The notes under the pieces were generated by a model. It saw only the letters and a program-made list of their open reading frames with translations, was not told the DNA's origin and searched no databases. The translations under genes and the position numbers were made by a program. This document shows positions 53,130 through 61,707 of a DNA stretch of 64,000 nucleotides, one piece after another (position 1 is the first letter of the stretch; the number at the start of each line of letters is the position of its first letter). Origin of the DNA: Hymenobacter sediminis (GTDB lineage Bacteria > Bacteroidota > Bacteroidia > Cytophagales > Hymenobacteraceae); NCBI RefSeq assembly GCF_003231285.1, contig NZ_QKNS01000003.1, positions 124,001 to 188,000 on the forward strand, in the 5' to 3' direction.

Positions 53130-53594
53130 CTTCCATTATCCAGTTTTTCCAACTCTACCTCTCGCGCTGCTACACCTAGCCGGCTACCTCACCTGGCAGC
53201 TAACAGAGTGGGTAGAGCTGATTCGGGGTGGGGTGCACCTGACCCGCGCTACCCCCAACGCCGACGCTAGCATTGAAACCGTGGTGCAGCCCGACATCTG
53301 CGTTATCTGAGACCCGTAGAAGCTCTATAACCGAGGCTGTCTCTGCCCTCGACTGGATTATCGAAATTCTAAGACCCGGCAACGTTTCCTATTGACACCA
53401 AGAAAAAGTTTGTCCTTTCTGAAGAGGTAGGCGTGCGCGAATACAGAATGGTAACCCCCGAGTAGAAAAAAGTAGTCGTATATCTGTTAAAGGAGGAAGG
53501 CTGCTACGAGTTGCACGGCGAATTCTACACCTCCGGCCTGATTTCGGTTGTTACCCTGCCGGAGCTGCAGATTAGGATGGGCGGAGGTATTTGA
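53130..53594 (+). pseudogene. Decayed Uma2-family nuclease gene
   Basis: No single frame is open, but reading across frames gives a recognisable Uma2 (DUF820, restriction-endonuclease-like) protein: VVQPDICVI, stop, DP, stop, KLYNRGCL; then LDWIIEILRPGN; then SEEVGVREYRMVTPE, stop, KKVVVYLLKEEG; then YELHGEFYTSGLISVVTLPELQI. At least three stops and two frameshifts are visible and the N-terminal part is worn. The gene is dead. Uma2 genes are common, multicopy and of unclear function in this phylum. Confidence 0.75.
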
Positions 53595-53616
53595 GGGAGT
53601 GTGAGTAGAGCTAATT

Positions 53617-54204
53617 CTATTTAGGAAAACCTATACGATTTCTCCAATCCCTTTTCTCGATTGACCGAACGTTTGCGGCGTCTTTCAGCTGCATTAGATA
53701 AGCTAAAAGCAAGAGTAATTCACTATCATGTAGTTGCCCTATGTATTCTTCAGGATAAATGGCATTGCCGTAATTCCTCTTGGATTTGGCCGGCGTATCA
53801 TCAACGATCAACACCTTATTCAAATCGTAACCATAGCGTCGTACTTTCTTAAGTACTTTCAAATAATCATAGTGACTGTGATAGTTCGCATGTCCAGATT
53901 CTTCAAAAGCTAAGTTATTGAAGCAATATGTGCAACGGCTACGGCCCCAAACAAATTCGAGTGGTATAGATGCTGGAACGATACGCTTAGCTACCTCAAC
54001 CACGTAATCATCGGATGCCGACGACCAGATTGCTAGCCTGAAATACTTACTGCAACTGGTCAGGAACTCCTTCAAATACGGCCGTTGGTAGATATAATAG
54101 CCGAATAACACAAAATCGGCTGGTCGGCCTAACTCCGTGCTTGATGCGTGGATTAATGTTTCATCTAAGTCTAGTATGAGAAGCAAGCTGTCTTTGTTGC
54201 TCAT
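53617..54204 (-). CDS. FCP1/SCP-like HAD phosphatase
   Basis: 195 residues. The DLDETL motif at residues 12-17 carries the nucleophile D12 and D14, followed by YIYQRPYLKEFL, IWSSASDDYV and KVLIVDDTP, the hallmarks of the NLI-interacting-factor (FCP1/SCP) branch of the HAD superfamily, better known from eukaryotic RNA polymerase II CTD phosphatases. The gene is clearly more AT-rich than its surroundings (signs of transfer). Target in bacteria unknown. It lies next to the dead Uma2 gene and the ABC-F gene. Confidence 0.82.
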   Translation of the reverse strand: MSNKDSLLLILDLDETLIHASSTELGRPADFVLFGYYIYQRPYLKEFLTSCSKYFRLAIWSSASDDYVVEVAKRIVPASIPLEFVWGRSRCTYCFNNLAFEESGHANYHSHYDYLKVLKKVRRYGYDLNKVLIVDDTPAKSKRNYGNAIYPEEYIGQLHDSELLLLLAYLMQLKDAANVRSIEKRDWRNRIGFPK

Positions 54205-54258
54205 GTATATAAGTCACAGTTGTGTTAACTTCTAATCCAACCGCAACTAGATAGCTCG

Positions 54259-54266
54259 TACCTTTG
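54259..54266 (+). promoter_or_regulatory. Probable -7 element of the ABC-F gene
   Basis: TACCTTTG is an exact TAnnTTTG match, 26 bases before the ATG at 54293. No TTTG at the right distance was seen. Confidence 0.45.
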
Positions 54267-54292
54267 CGGCTTCAAAGCCCCCGCAAAGTAGG

Positions 54293-56203
54293 ATGATTTC
54301 CATTACTGACCTCGACTTTCATTTCGGCTCGCGTACGCTCTACGACAAGGCCAACCTGCATATCAAGCCCAAGGATAAGATTGGCCTCATTGGGCTGAAC
54401 GGTCGGGGCAAATCCACGCTGCTGCGCATTCTGGTGGGTGAGTACAAGCCCGACGGGGGTAGCATCTCCATGAGCAAGGACGTGAGCCTGGGCTTCCTGA
54501 ACCAGGATTTGCTCAGCTACGATTCGCACGAGTCCATCTTGGTGGTAGCCATGCAGGCATTTGCCGAGGCCTTGGATATTCAGAAGAAGATTGATGAGGT
54601 GCTGCTGGATTTTGAAACCAACTACACCGACGACTTGGTAGAAAAGCTGGCCGCCCTGCAGGAACGGTTCGAGGCACTGGGAGGCTACACCATGCAAGCC
54701 CGCGCCGAAGAAATTCTGGAAGGCCTAGGCTTTACCACCGAGGAGCTGCAGCGCCCCCTGAAGCTGTTCTCGGGTGGCTGGCGCATGCGTGTAATGCTTG
54801 CCAAAATTCTGCTGCAGCAGCCTTCCCTGCTGCTCCTCGACGAACCAACCAACCACTTGGACTTGCCCTCCATTAAGTGGATTGAAAACTATCTGGCTGG
54901 CTACGAGGGCGCCGTGATTATCGTATCGCACGACCGGGAGTTCCTGGACCGCACCACCAATACCACCGTGGAGGTAACGGGCGGCAAGCTGGTGCCCTAC
55001 GCTGGCAACTACTCGTTCTACCTCGAAGAAAAAGAGGAGCGCAACGCCATCCAGAAAGGCGCTTTCGAAAACCAGCAGGCCCAGATTCGGCAGGCAGAGC
55101 GCTTTATTGAGCGTTTTAAAGCCAAAGCCTCGAAAGCCAAGCAGGCCCAGAGCCGCGTGAAGATGCTGGACAAGCTGGAGCGCATCGACGACGTAGCCGC
55201 CGATGATGCCCGCGTGAATATTAAGTTCAACTTCACCGTAACGCCTGGCCGCCACATCCTGCGCATGGAGCATGTAGGCAAGAAGTACGGTGAGAAAACC
55301 ATCTTCCGCGATACCCATGTGCACATTGAGCGGGGCGACAAAATTGCGCTGATTGGGGCCAACGGCAAGGGTAAATCCACACTGATGCGCCTGGTAGCAG
55401 GCTCGGAGGCCCCGACTACGGGCAACCACCAGCTGGGTCACAACGTCATCATGTCGTTCTACGCCCAGCACCAGCTGGAAAGCCTGCGCATTGAAAATGA
55501 GATTCTGCAGGAAATGATTGAGGCCGGCTCAAAGCGCTCGGAAATGGAGTTGCGCTCGGTGCTGGGCTCCTTCCTGTTCACCGGCGACGACGTGTACAAG
55601 AAAATCAAGGTGCTGAGCGGGGGCGAGAAAAGCCGCGTAGCCCTAGCTAAAACCCTGATTTCGGAAGCCAACTTCCTGCTCCTCGACGAACCGACCAACC
55701 ACTTGGATATGCAGTCGGTGAATATCCTGATTCAGGCGCTGGACCAGTACCAGGGTACCTACATTGTGATTAGCCACGACCGTTTCTTCGTGGAGAATGT
55801 AGCTAACAAGATCTGGTACATTGAGGACTACCAGCTAAAAGAGTATCCCGGCACCTACAACGAGTACGAGCAGTGGCAAGAGGATCGGGAGAAGGCCGCT
55901 AAGAAGGCCGGCCTACCCTCGCCGTCGGCTCCGAAGCCCTTGCCTAAGGAAGAAAAAAAGGTAGAAGCTGCCCCCGCTAAAACGCCTTCGCCCGACCAGA
56001 AGAAAGCACTGAAAGAACTAGCTGAGGTAGAGAAAAAAATTGAGGAGCGGGAAAAAGAGCTGGCCCAGTACGAAGCCCAGCTGGCTGACCCTCAGATCTA
56101 CCAGAACGCTGCCCAGCTGAAAGATGCTACCCTCAAATTTGAGCAGGTAAAAAAAGAGCTAGCTCAGCTCAACGACCGTTGGGAAACGCTGGCTGAGATG
56201 TAA
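54293..56203 (+). CDS. ABC-F family ATPase
   Basis: 636 residues, two ABC domains in one chain and no membrane segment. Walker A motifs are GLNGRGKST (35-43) and GANGKGKST (about 354-362); signatures are FSGGWRMR and LSGGEKSR, and both Walker B ends are LLLLDEPTNHLD. The charged inter-domain linker and a C-terminal coiled coil (AELKEL... EEREKELAQYEAQL) fit the Uup/YdiF type. ABC-F proteins bind the ribosome and act as translation factors or give antibiotic resistance. Terminated by a strong hairpin. Confidence 0.92.
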   Translation: MISITDLDFHFGSRTLYDKANLHIKPKDKIGLIGLNGRGKSTLLRILVGEYKPDGGSISMSKDVSLGFLNQDLLSYDSHESILVVAMQAFAEALDIQKKIDEVLLDFETNYTDDLVEKLAALQERFEALGGYTMQARAEEILEGLGFTTEELQRPLKLFSGGWRMRVMLAKILLQQPSLLLLDEPTNHLDLPSIKWIENYLAGYEGAVIIVSHDREFLDRTTNTTVEVTGGKLVPYAGNYSFYLEEKEERNAIQKGAFENQQAQIRQAERFIERFKAKASKAKQAQSRVKMLDKLERIDDVAADDARVNIKFNFTVTPGRHILRMEHVGKKYGEKTIFRDTHVHIERGDKIALIGANGKGKSTLMRLVAGSEAPTTGNHQLGHNVIMSFYAQHQLESLRIENEILQEMIEAGSKRSEMELRSVLGSFLFTGDDVYKKIKVLSGGEKSRVALAKTLISEANFLLLDEPTNHLDMQSVNILIQALDQYQGTYIVISHDRFFVENVANKIWYIEDYQLKEYPGTYNEYEQWQEDREKAAKKAGLPSPSAPKPLPKEEKKVEAAPAKTPSPDQKKALKELAEVEKKIEEREKELAQYEAQLADPQIYQNAAQLKDATLKFEQVKKELAQLNDRWETLAEM

Positions 56204-56219
56204 TTGCCAGATAGTGTAT

Positions 56220-56267
56220 AAAGAAAATCCCCACTGAAAGCAGGCAGCTTCAGTGGGGATTTTCTTT
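56220..56267. terminator. Perfect 19-bp terminator behind the ABC-F gene
   Basis: aaagaaaatccccactgaa pairs with its exact complement over ten bases and ends in a T-run. Confidence 0.9.
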
Positions 56268-56416
56268 GTATAGTAGGTTAAGCTTTACCAGCGAGGTAGG
56301 CTACACAATGTGTGTGATTGGTAATACTAATTTATAAAGTGCCTATAATGTTAGAATAGCTAAATTCTCCATGTAAGATTTACTCTTATTCAAAGTGCTG
56401 TTACCAGCATGCACAA

Positions 56417-56905
56417 CTATTTATTAGCTATGCATTCATCAAGACCATCAATAATTTCTGCAATATCCTGTTTCACATGGTTGGTCTCTTCACTCAAGAG
56501 CATGTCAAACAAGATGAAGTTATTTGGATGATCATAGATTTCGGATAGCGCATTTTTTAGTGTTATTAGCTCGTGCTTAGATATGTCAAAAACAAGCTTC
56601 TTGGAGCCATAAGCCTTTGTTAGGTCCGCAACTCCAGCTAGCTCGCTCTCCACAACAACTGCCGATAAAGCAATAACTGCATCTTCGTAGTGTACATGAT
56701 GAGAAAAGCTCTTATTCTCAATTTTTACGTTGTTATCGGTTTGCTCACGCAATAATTTAGGATCGTCAAAATATCTTTTTAAATCACATCGGTCATAAAT
56801 AATAGATAGGGTCAGCTTTTTATCAGGAATTTCTTCCAGGAAATCCTTGAAGTCTCCCCCATAATCGCTTCCGAAGGCAGTGTCTTTCCACTTCTCTATA
56901 AACAT
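56417..56905 (-). CDS. AT-rich hypothetical protein
   Basis: 162 residues from MFIEKWKDT (56905); upstream codons to 56998 look hydrophobic and random. Soluble, acidic, no motif recognised. The gene and its flanks (56270-57030) are far more AT-rich than the rest of the window, so horizontal acquisition is likely. Confidence 0.55.
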   Translation of the reverse strand: MFIEKWKDTAFGSDYGGDFKDFLEEIPDKKLTLSIIYDRCDLKRYFDDPKLLREQTDNNVKIENKSFSHHVHYEDAVIALSAVVVESELAGVADLTKAYGSKKLVFDISKHELITLKNALSEIYDHPNNFILFDMLLSEETNHVKQDIAEIIDGLDECIANK

Positions 56906-57040
56906 ATCGTTAACTATTTCCAGGGTTATTAAGGAGTGTAAGTATAGAAACATTGAAAGCACCGCATTAACTATGCCTACAGTGCCGAGGCAACTCAATT
57001 AACTATTCTAACGATGCCTGTGAAGTAGAGTTTTGCTGTA

Positions 57041-58861
57041 TCAGTAAGCTACCGGCGTATCGTTCAGAGACTTGATAAAGGCAATAATTGCCTGCTGCTC
57101 AGCGGTAGTCAAATCGAGCTTGTCTTCCGCTAAAGTTTGGGTAGGTACGGAAAGGCCCATGCCGCCGCCGCCGCCCTGGTTATAGAAATCTAACACCTGC
57201 TCCAAGGTTTGATACACGCCGTTGTGCATGTAGGGGGCAGTGAGGGCGGCGTTGCGCACAGTAGGCGTTTTGAAAGCGTGCCGCTGATGGGCCACGCCGT
57301 AGAGCAGAAACTTACCGGGGTCCGCATCCAGCTTTAGGGCCGCCGCATCGGCGGTGGCAGGCACGCCCAGTACTTCGCTTTCGGTTTTGTCGTAGAGGGG
57401 AGGCACGGTGCCGTTGAACAGAGGCAGGTAGTGACAGGTGCCACACTGAGCCTTGCCCATGAACAGGTTGAACCCTAGAATTTCCTGGTTGCCGAGCACC
57501 GTAGTGTCGCCGCGCAGAAACTGGTCGAAGCGGCTGTTGAGGCCCACCAAGGACCGGACGTAGGCAGCTACGGCGCGGCGGATGTTGCGCTCCGTAATGG
57601 GCTGCTTCTCGGTGGCAAAGGCTTTTGCGAACTGGCGGGGGTAGGCGGCTTTCCGACGCAGCAGGGCCGGAACCTCGTGCAGCTGACCGCCCATTTCGGC
57701 TTTGTTGGTTACCACGGCGTGCACTTGGTCTTCCAGGAAATGTACCCGGCTGTCGTAGAACTGGTCGGGCTGCAGGGCGGCGTTGAGCAGGGTAGGCGTA
57801 TTGCGTTCCAGACTGGCATCGGCTAGCAGGGAGCTGTTCACGCGCAGCCCATCGGTGTAGGCGCGCTCGGGCTGGTGGCAGCTGGCGCAAGAGCGGCCAG
57901 CCTTACCCGACAGCAGCGGCTCTTTAAACAAAGCCTCACCCAGAGCTAATACGGCCGGCGTGGGCGCGGCAGCATCTTGGGGAGCAAAAAAGCCAGCATC
58001 GAAGGCATCGGCTACGAAAAAGCTGGCTGCATCGGGCCGCACAGCGCGCCGCGTAGTAGTAAACGGAATGCCTTGTTCTGTTTGGGCTTGGCGCAAAGCA
58101 GCCAGGGCAGGGTTGAAGTAGCGAGTAAAGAACCGGGCCCGATCAAAGCCGTTGAAATCCTGGCCAGGGCGGGCTACGGCGGCGGCAGACCGCTCCAGTT
58201 GTTGAGTTACGGTAGCGGGAGCGTTGCTGAGCGCTAATACCTCCTGAGCCGACTGTAGCGTAGCCGCCGCTTCGGGCAGAGAAGCATGGGCCGCGGGCGA
58301 ATCGAAGCCAGAAAGACCTTTAGCTGCCAGGCGGTAAAGGTTCAGGCGTAGGGCGTCATACACTTCCTCGGCCGGAAAAACCAGCAGGGGCTGCTGCTGC
58401 TCTAGGTAGCGCAGCTGATAGAGTAGGTTGTCAATTTCCTGATGTACCAAGTCGCGGTTGGCGCGCGTGTCGGGGGTAGCAAACAGGTACTCTTCCAGCA
58501 CCTGAAAGCCAGTGGGCAGAATTACTTCGCCCGGCTCACCGGGTTCGGTTTCGGGTAGGGCTGCCCCATTGATGCGCTGGGCCGCGTGGGGATAGTAGTA
58601 CTCCACAGCAAACTCCAGGCACTTGTACTCTTGGCGGCAGGCGGCGAACTGCTGGCGCAGGCTAGTGGTATCGGCGGTATAGGCAGTTTCCTGAAAGCGT
58701 TGCAGGCGCGTGTGGAGCTGCTGCAGATGGCGAGTATAGTAGGCCTTCACCTTCTCGGCGGGCGACTGGTAGAACACCGCGAAGGAAAACAGAAGCCCCG
58801 CCAGTCCTAGCAATAAGGAGCGAACCAGGCGGCCGCCTAGTGGTAGTGAGCGGGTGTGCAT
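57041..58861 (-). CDS. Di-haem cytochrome c peroxidase with imelysin-like N-terminal part
   Basis: 606 residues with a signal or anchor (about 12-30). Residues 35-280 contain ILPTGFQVLEEYLFATP and helical stretches that resemble imelysin/EfeO-type proteins. The C-terminal half is a MauG/CcpA peroxidase: haem sites CASCHQPERAYTDG (about residue 323) and CGTCHYLP (about 475), and ...GVAHQRHAFKTPTVRN. Haem peroxidases of this group reduce peroxides or modify proteins outside the inner membrane. Its ATG overlaps the stop of the leucine-rich-repeat gene by one base; the three genes 57041-61457 form one operon. Confidence 0.85.
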   Translation of the reverse strand: MHTRSLPLGGRLVRSLLLGLAGLLFSFAVFYQSPAEKVKAYYTRHLQQLHTRLQRFQETAYTADTTSLRQQFAACRQEYKCLEFAVEYYYPHAAQRINGAALPETEPGEPGEVILPTGFQVLEEYLFATPDTRANRDLVHQEIDNLLYQLRYLEQQQPLLVFPAEEVYDALRLNLYRLAAKGLSGFDSPAAHASLPEAAATLQSAQEVLALSNAPATVTQQLERSAAAVARPGQDFNGFDRARFFTRYFNPALAALRQAQTEQGIPFTTTRRAVRPDAASFFVADAFDAGFFAPQDAAAPTPAVLALGEALFKEPLLSGKAGRSCASCHQPERAYTDGLRVNSSLLADASLERNTPTLLNAALQPDQFYDSRVHFLEDQVHAVVTNKAEMGGQLHEVPALLRRKAAYPRQFAKAFATEKQPITERNIRRAVAAYVRSLVGLNSRFDQFLRGDTTVLGNQEILGFNLFMGKAQCGTCHYLPLFNGTVPPLYDKTESEVLGVPATADAAALKLDADPGKFLLYGVAHQRHAFKTPTVRNAALTAPYMHNGVYQTLEQVLDFYNQGGGGGMGLSVPTQTLAEDKLDLTTAEQQAIIAFIKSLNDTPVAY

Positions 58862-59778
58862 CAGAAATGAAATTTGGCTCCGGGCAGCCGGGCTTCGGCC
58901 TCGCGGCGGGCTTGCGGGCTAAAGGTGTTGTTGCGCACAATGACGGTTTTCAACTTTTTCAGCTTGCCCAGGCTTTTGGGCAAGGCGGTCAGCTGATTAT
59001 CGTTGGCAATGAGCATCTCCAGGTTTTGCAGCTTGCCTAGGCTTTTAGGGAGTTGCTTTAGCTGGTTGCCCGAGAGAATCAGCACCTTCAGTTGCTGGCA
59101 GTCGCCTAAGCTTTCCGGTAGTTGCTCTAGCTGGTTGTTGGATACATTGAGCTCTTCTGCCTTGGTAAGGCTACCCAGGCGGTTAGGTAGGTTCTGAAGC
59201 TTATTGTCGTTTAAATACACGTAGCGCAGATTGCGCAAATTGCTGATAGAGGCGGGTAAAAACAGCAGCTGGTTGTGCGAAACATCTATATACTCCAGCT
59301 GTGCTAGGTGGCCTACCTGCTCAGGCAGAGAAGTAAAGTTGTTGTAGGCTCCCATCAGGTAGCGCAGGCTATCAAGGCCCTTAATGCTGGGCGGTAGCTC
59401 CGTCAGCATATTTTGCTCAATTTGTAGCTGCCGTAGCCGGTGCAGGTTGCCAATAGAAGGCGGTAGGTCCAGTAGACTATTCTTGTTTATAAATAGTATC
59501 CGCAGGCTATCTAGCTGCGCGAGGTTGTCGGGCAGGTGGCGCAAGTGGTTTTCGTGGGCAAACAATAGCCGCAGCCGCCGCAGCTGCTCTATGCGCTGGG
59601 GTAGTAGTTCCAGATTCTGGCCCCGCAGGTTTAGCTCCGTAATGCAGGTAGGTTGGCTAAGAGCAGCAGTTAAGGAATGAGAAATTTTTGTAGTGCACTG
59701 CGCCAAACAATTGTTGCCCTGCAGAGCCTGCAGGGCAACAATTAGTATGGTTAGAAAGAAAAGTAGGCGAAACCTCAC
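58861..59778 (-). CDS. Secreted leucine-rich-repeat protein
   Basis: 305 residues with a signal peptide (MRFRLLFFLTILIVALQALQG) and GTG start; about eleven leucine-rich repeats of around 23 residues from residue 47 (for example LEYIDVSHNQLLFLPASISN, LKVLILSGNQLKQLPKSLGK). Such arrays bind other proteins. GTG at 59778 overlaps the stop of the PhoX-like gene (59775-59777), and its own stop overlaps the peroxidase ATG, so the three are translationally coupled. Confidence 0.85.
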   Translation of the reverse strand: MRFRLLFFLTILIVALQALQGNNCLAQCTTKISHSLTAALSQPTCITELNLRGQNLELLPQRIEQLRRLRLLFAHENHLRHLPDNLAQLDSLRILFINKNSLLDLPPSIGNLHRLRQLQIEQNMLTELPPSIKGLDSLRYLMGAYNNFTSLPEQVGHLAQLEYIDVSHNQLLFLPASISNLRNLRYVYLNDNKLQNLPNRLGSLTKAEELNVSNNQLEQLPESLGDCQQLKVLILSGNQLKQLPKSLGKLQNLEMLIANDNQLTALPKSLGKLKKLKTVIVRNNTFSPQARREAEARLPGAKFHF

Positions 59779-61457
59779 TGCTTAATGAAATGACGAGTAG
59801 TAACGGTAGTAGCCGTTTTGATAACCAGGCTGTAGTGGCCGCCACGTAGCTGGCCCACGGCTAGTTTCAGCGTGTTTTGGCCTTGGTTCAGGGTAGCCGA
59901 CTGCTCCAGTACACGGGTACCGACAGAGTTATACACGGTCAGAGTAGCTGCTTCCCGCACACGGTGCGACAGCGCGATGTTGAGTTCCCCGTTGCTTACA
60001 GGGTTCGGATACACATCGGCCTTAATCAGTTCTGGTTTAGCAGTGCTCAGGGCAGCAGCAGTACCCAGCGTGCCCTTACGACCAATAACCAAAGCTGTAG
60101 ACTTGTTGAATACTACCGACTGGCCCGCGGCATCAGTAGTCGCAAGCGTGTTCTTCTCATCCGGGCTCTGCATCGAGATGAAGATAAACCGCTCATCGGG
60201 AGAGAGCGTCATGCCGGTAGGTTCACACCCGGCAGGCGTTACGGCAAACAGCTCCACAGCAGGGTTTGCCTGAGTGTGGCAAGGCTTAATCAACCAGACG
60301 TGGTTGCGGCCACCGTCCTGCAATACGTACAGGTTGCCTTTGGAATCAAAGGTCAGGTTGTCGTTACCGGTGCCCCAACGCTCCGAGATAGTGCCAGTAC
60401 CGTAGTTGATGGTATAAGACTGGTCGGTTACCGTAGGCGAGTTGCCAGCAAAGATTTCGAAGTTGCTGATAGTAGTGCCGGTGACGCCTGAATCGGTGAA
60501 GCGATAGGTAGTCCCGGGGCCTTTAGCCGTGAAATAGATCTGACCCGTAAGTGGGCTGATTTCAATGTCTTCAACACCGTTGAAGCTAGTAGCACCTAAT
60601 GCTCTGGCCGCCGTAGTGGTGTTGTTGCACTCAGTAGGAGTGGAGTTCGGGATTTGAATCCAGGTGCCAGTGGTGGCTGTGCCAATAGCCCCGCCTAGTT
60701 GAAGAGCATACAGCTTGCCCTTACCAAGCTGACCCGCAACATCAGCTACAAACTTATATACAAAGCTGTTAGCGGAACCATCATCGGCGCCTTCATACAC
60801 CGTGCGCTGGTCAGAAGCCACAACGATGTTCTCGTGCTTCAGGCGGCCCATCATCCACAGCTTATCAGGCTTGCCGTCACCGTCCTGGTCTTTTACCGCG
60901 TGCGTAGCAGGGTCAATTTCAATGTTCCAGCCGGAGTCTAGGTACCCGTCGTTATTGGTGTCTACAGGGTTAGTAGGCCCCAAATTTTCCTCGCAGGTCA
61001 CAATGGAACTCCAGGGAGTAACAGTGCCCGAGCAGTTGTTAATGGTACCAATTACCGATGCAAAATTTACCGGGTGCTTGGCCGTTACGTTCCACAGCTT
61101 AGAGGTAGCATTGAAGTTCAGGCTGAGCATGCTTACCCCCGAAGTTGTGCCGGAGCCCTCATGGTTGATGGAGAGGTAGCCATTGGTGCTGCTGCCGCTT
61201 ATAGGGGCATACCCCGTAAAATCGAAAGCTTCCAGCATGTTGCCATCGGCTGCGTTGGTGTAAGCATTTCCGCCCTGCGCCAGCATCTGGAACGTGTGGG
61301 TGGAAGGAATGCGCAGGTCCTGGGGCTGGGTGGAAGGCTGCACCGACGTGAACCGGCTAATGTGGTCCTCGGGCAGGGTAGGGCAGGCCGTTTGGGCCAG
61401 CGCTGCGGTGCTGCCGCCGAGCAAAGCGGCAGCCAGAAGGGTAGAGGTTGGTTTCAT
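59775..61457 (-). CDS. PhoX/DUF839-like secreted protein, T9SS cargo
   Basis: 560 residues. Signal peptide (MKPTSTLLAAALLGGSTAALA), then a PhoX-type alkaline phosphatase/DUF839 fold: GYLSINHEGSG, SSIVTCEENLGPTN, HENIVVASDQRTVYEGADDG and SFVYKFVAD, all typical of this beta-propeller, then GVEDIEISPLTGQIYF and FDSKGNLYVLQDGG. The end (about 480-560: VYPNPVSNGELNIAL ... HYSLVIKTATTVTTRHFIKQ) is a type A sorting domain for type IX secretion. PhoX enzymes use calcium and iron to hydrolyse phosphate esters; activity is not proven here. First gene of a three-gene operon. Confidence 0.86.
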   Translation of the reverse strand: MKPTSTLLAAALLGGSTAALAQTACPTLPEDHISRFTSVQPSTQPQDLRIPSTHTFQMLAQGGNAYTNAADGNMLEAFDFTGYAPISGSSTNGYLSINHEGSGTTSGVSMLSLNFNATSKLWNVTAKHPVNFASVIGTINNCSGTVTPWSSIVTCEENLGPTNPVDTNNDGYLDSGWNIEIDPATHAVKDQDGDGKPDKLWMMGRLKHENIVVASDQRTVYEGADDGSANSFVYKFVADVAGQLGKGKLYALQLGGAIGTATTGTWIQIPNSTPTECNNTTTAARALGATSFNGVEDIEISPLTGQIYFTAKGPGTTYRFTDSGVTGTTISNFEIFAGNSPTVTDQSYTINYGTGTISERWGTGNDNLTFDSKGNLYVLQDGGRNHVWLIKPCHTQANPAVELFAVTPAGCEPTGMTLSPDERFIFISMQSPDEKNTLATTDAAGQSVVFNKSTALVIGRKGTLGTAAALSTAKPELIKADVYPNPVSNGELNIALSHRVREAATLTVYNSVGTRVLEQSATLNQGQNTLKLAVGQLRGGHYSLVIKTATTVTTRHFIKQ

Positions 61458-61707
61458 AGGGGTGTATTGGAATGCGCCGCAAGTACGAAACCTACTGTGT
61501 CGTTTGGTTTATGCCCAAGTTAAGGCTTTGTAAAGCCATAGTTACCGAAGTGTTACTCCTGGCTACACCTGTTGAGCTGTGGTCTTAGATGTGATAAAAA
61601 ACGCGTCGGCATAGAAGCTCTTTACCCCCGTAGCTAAGCCCAACTGCTACCCCCCGACGATGGTTGGTGTGCGGTACAAGTGCGCCGTATCGCCTACATT
61701 CGCTTTT

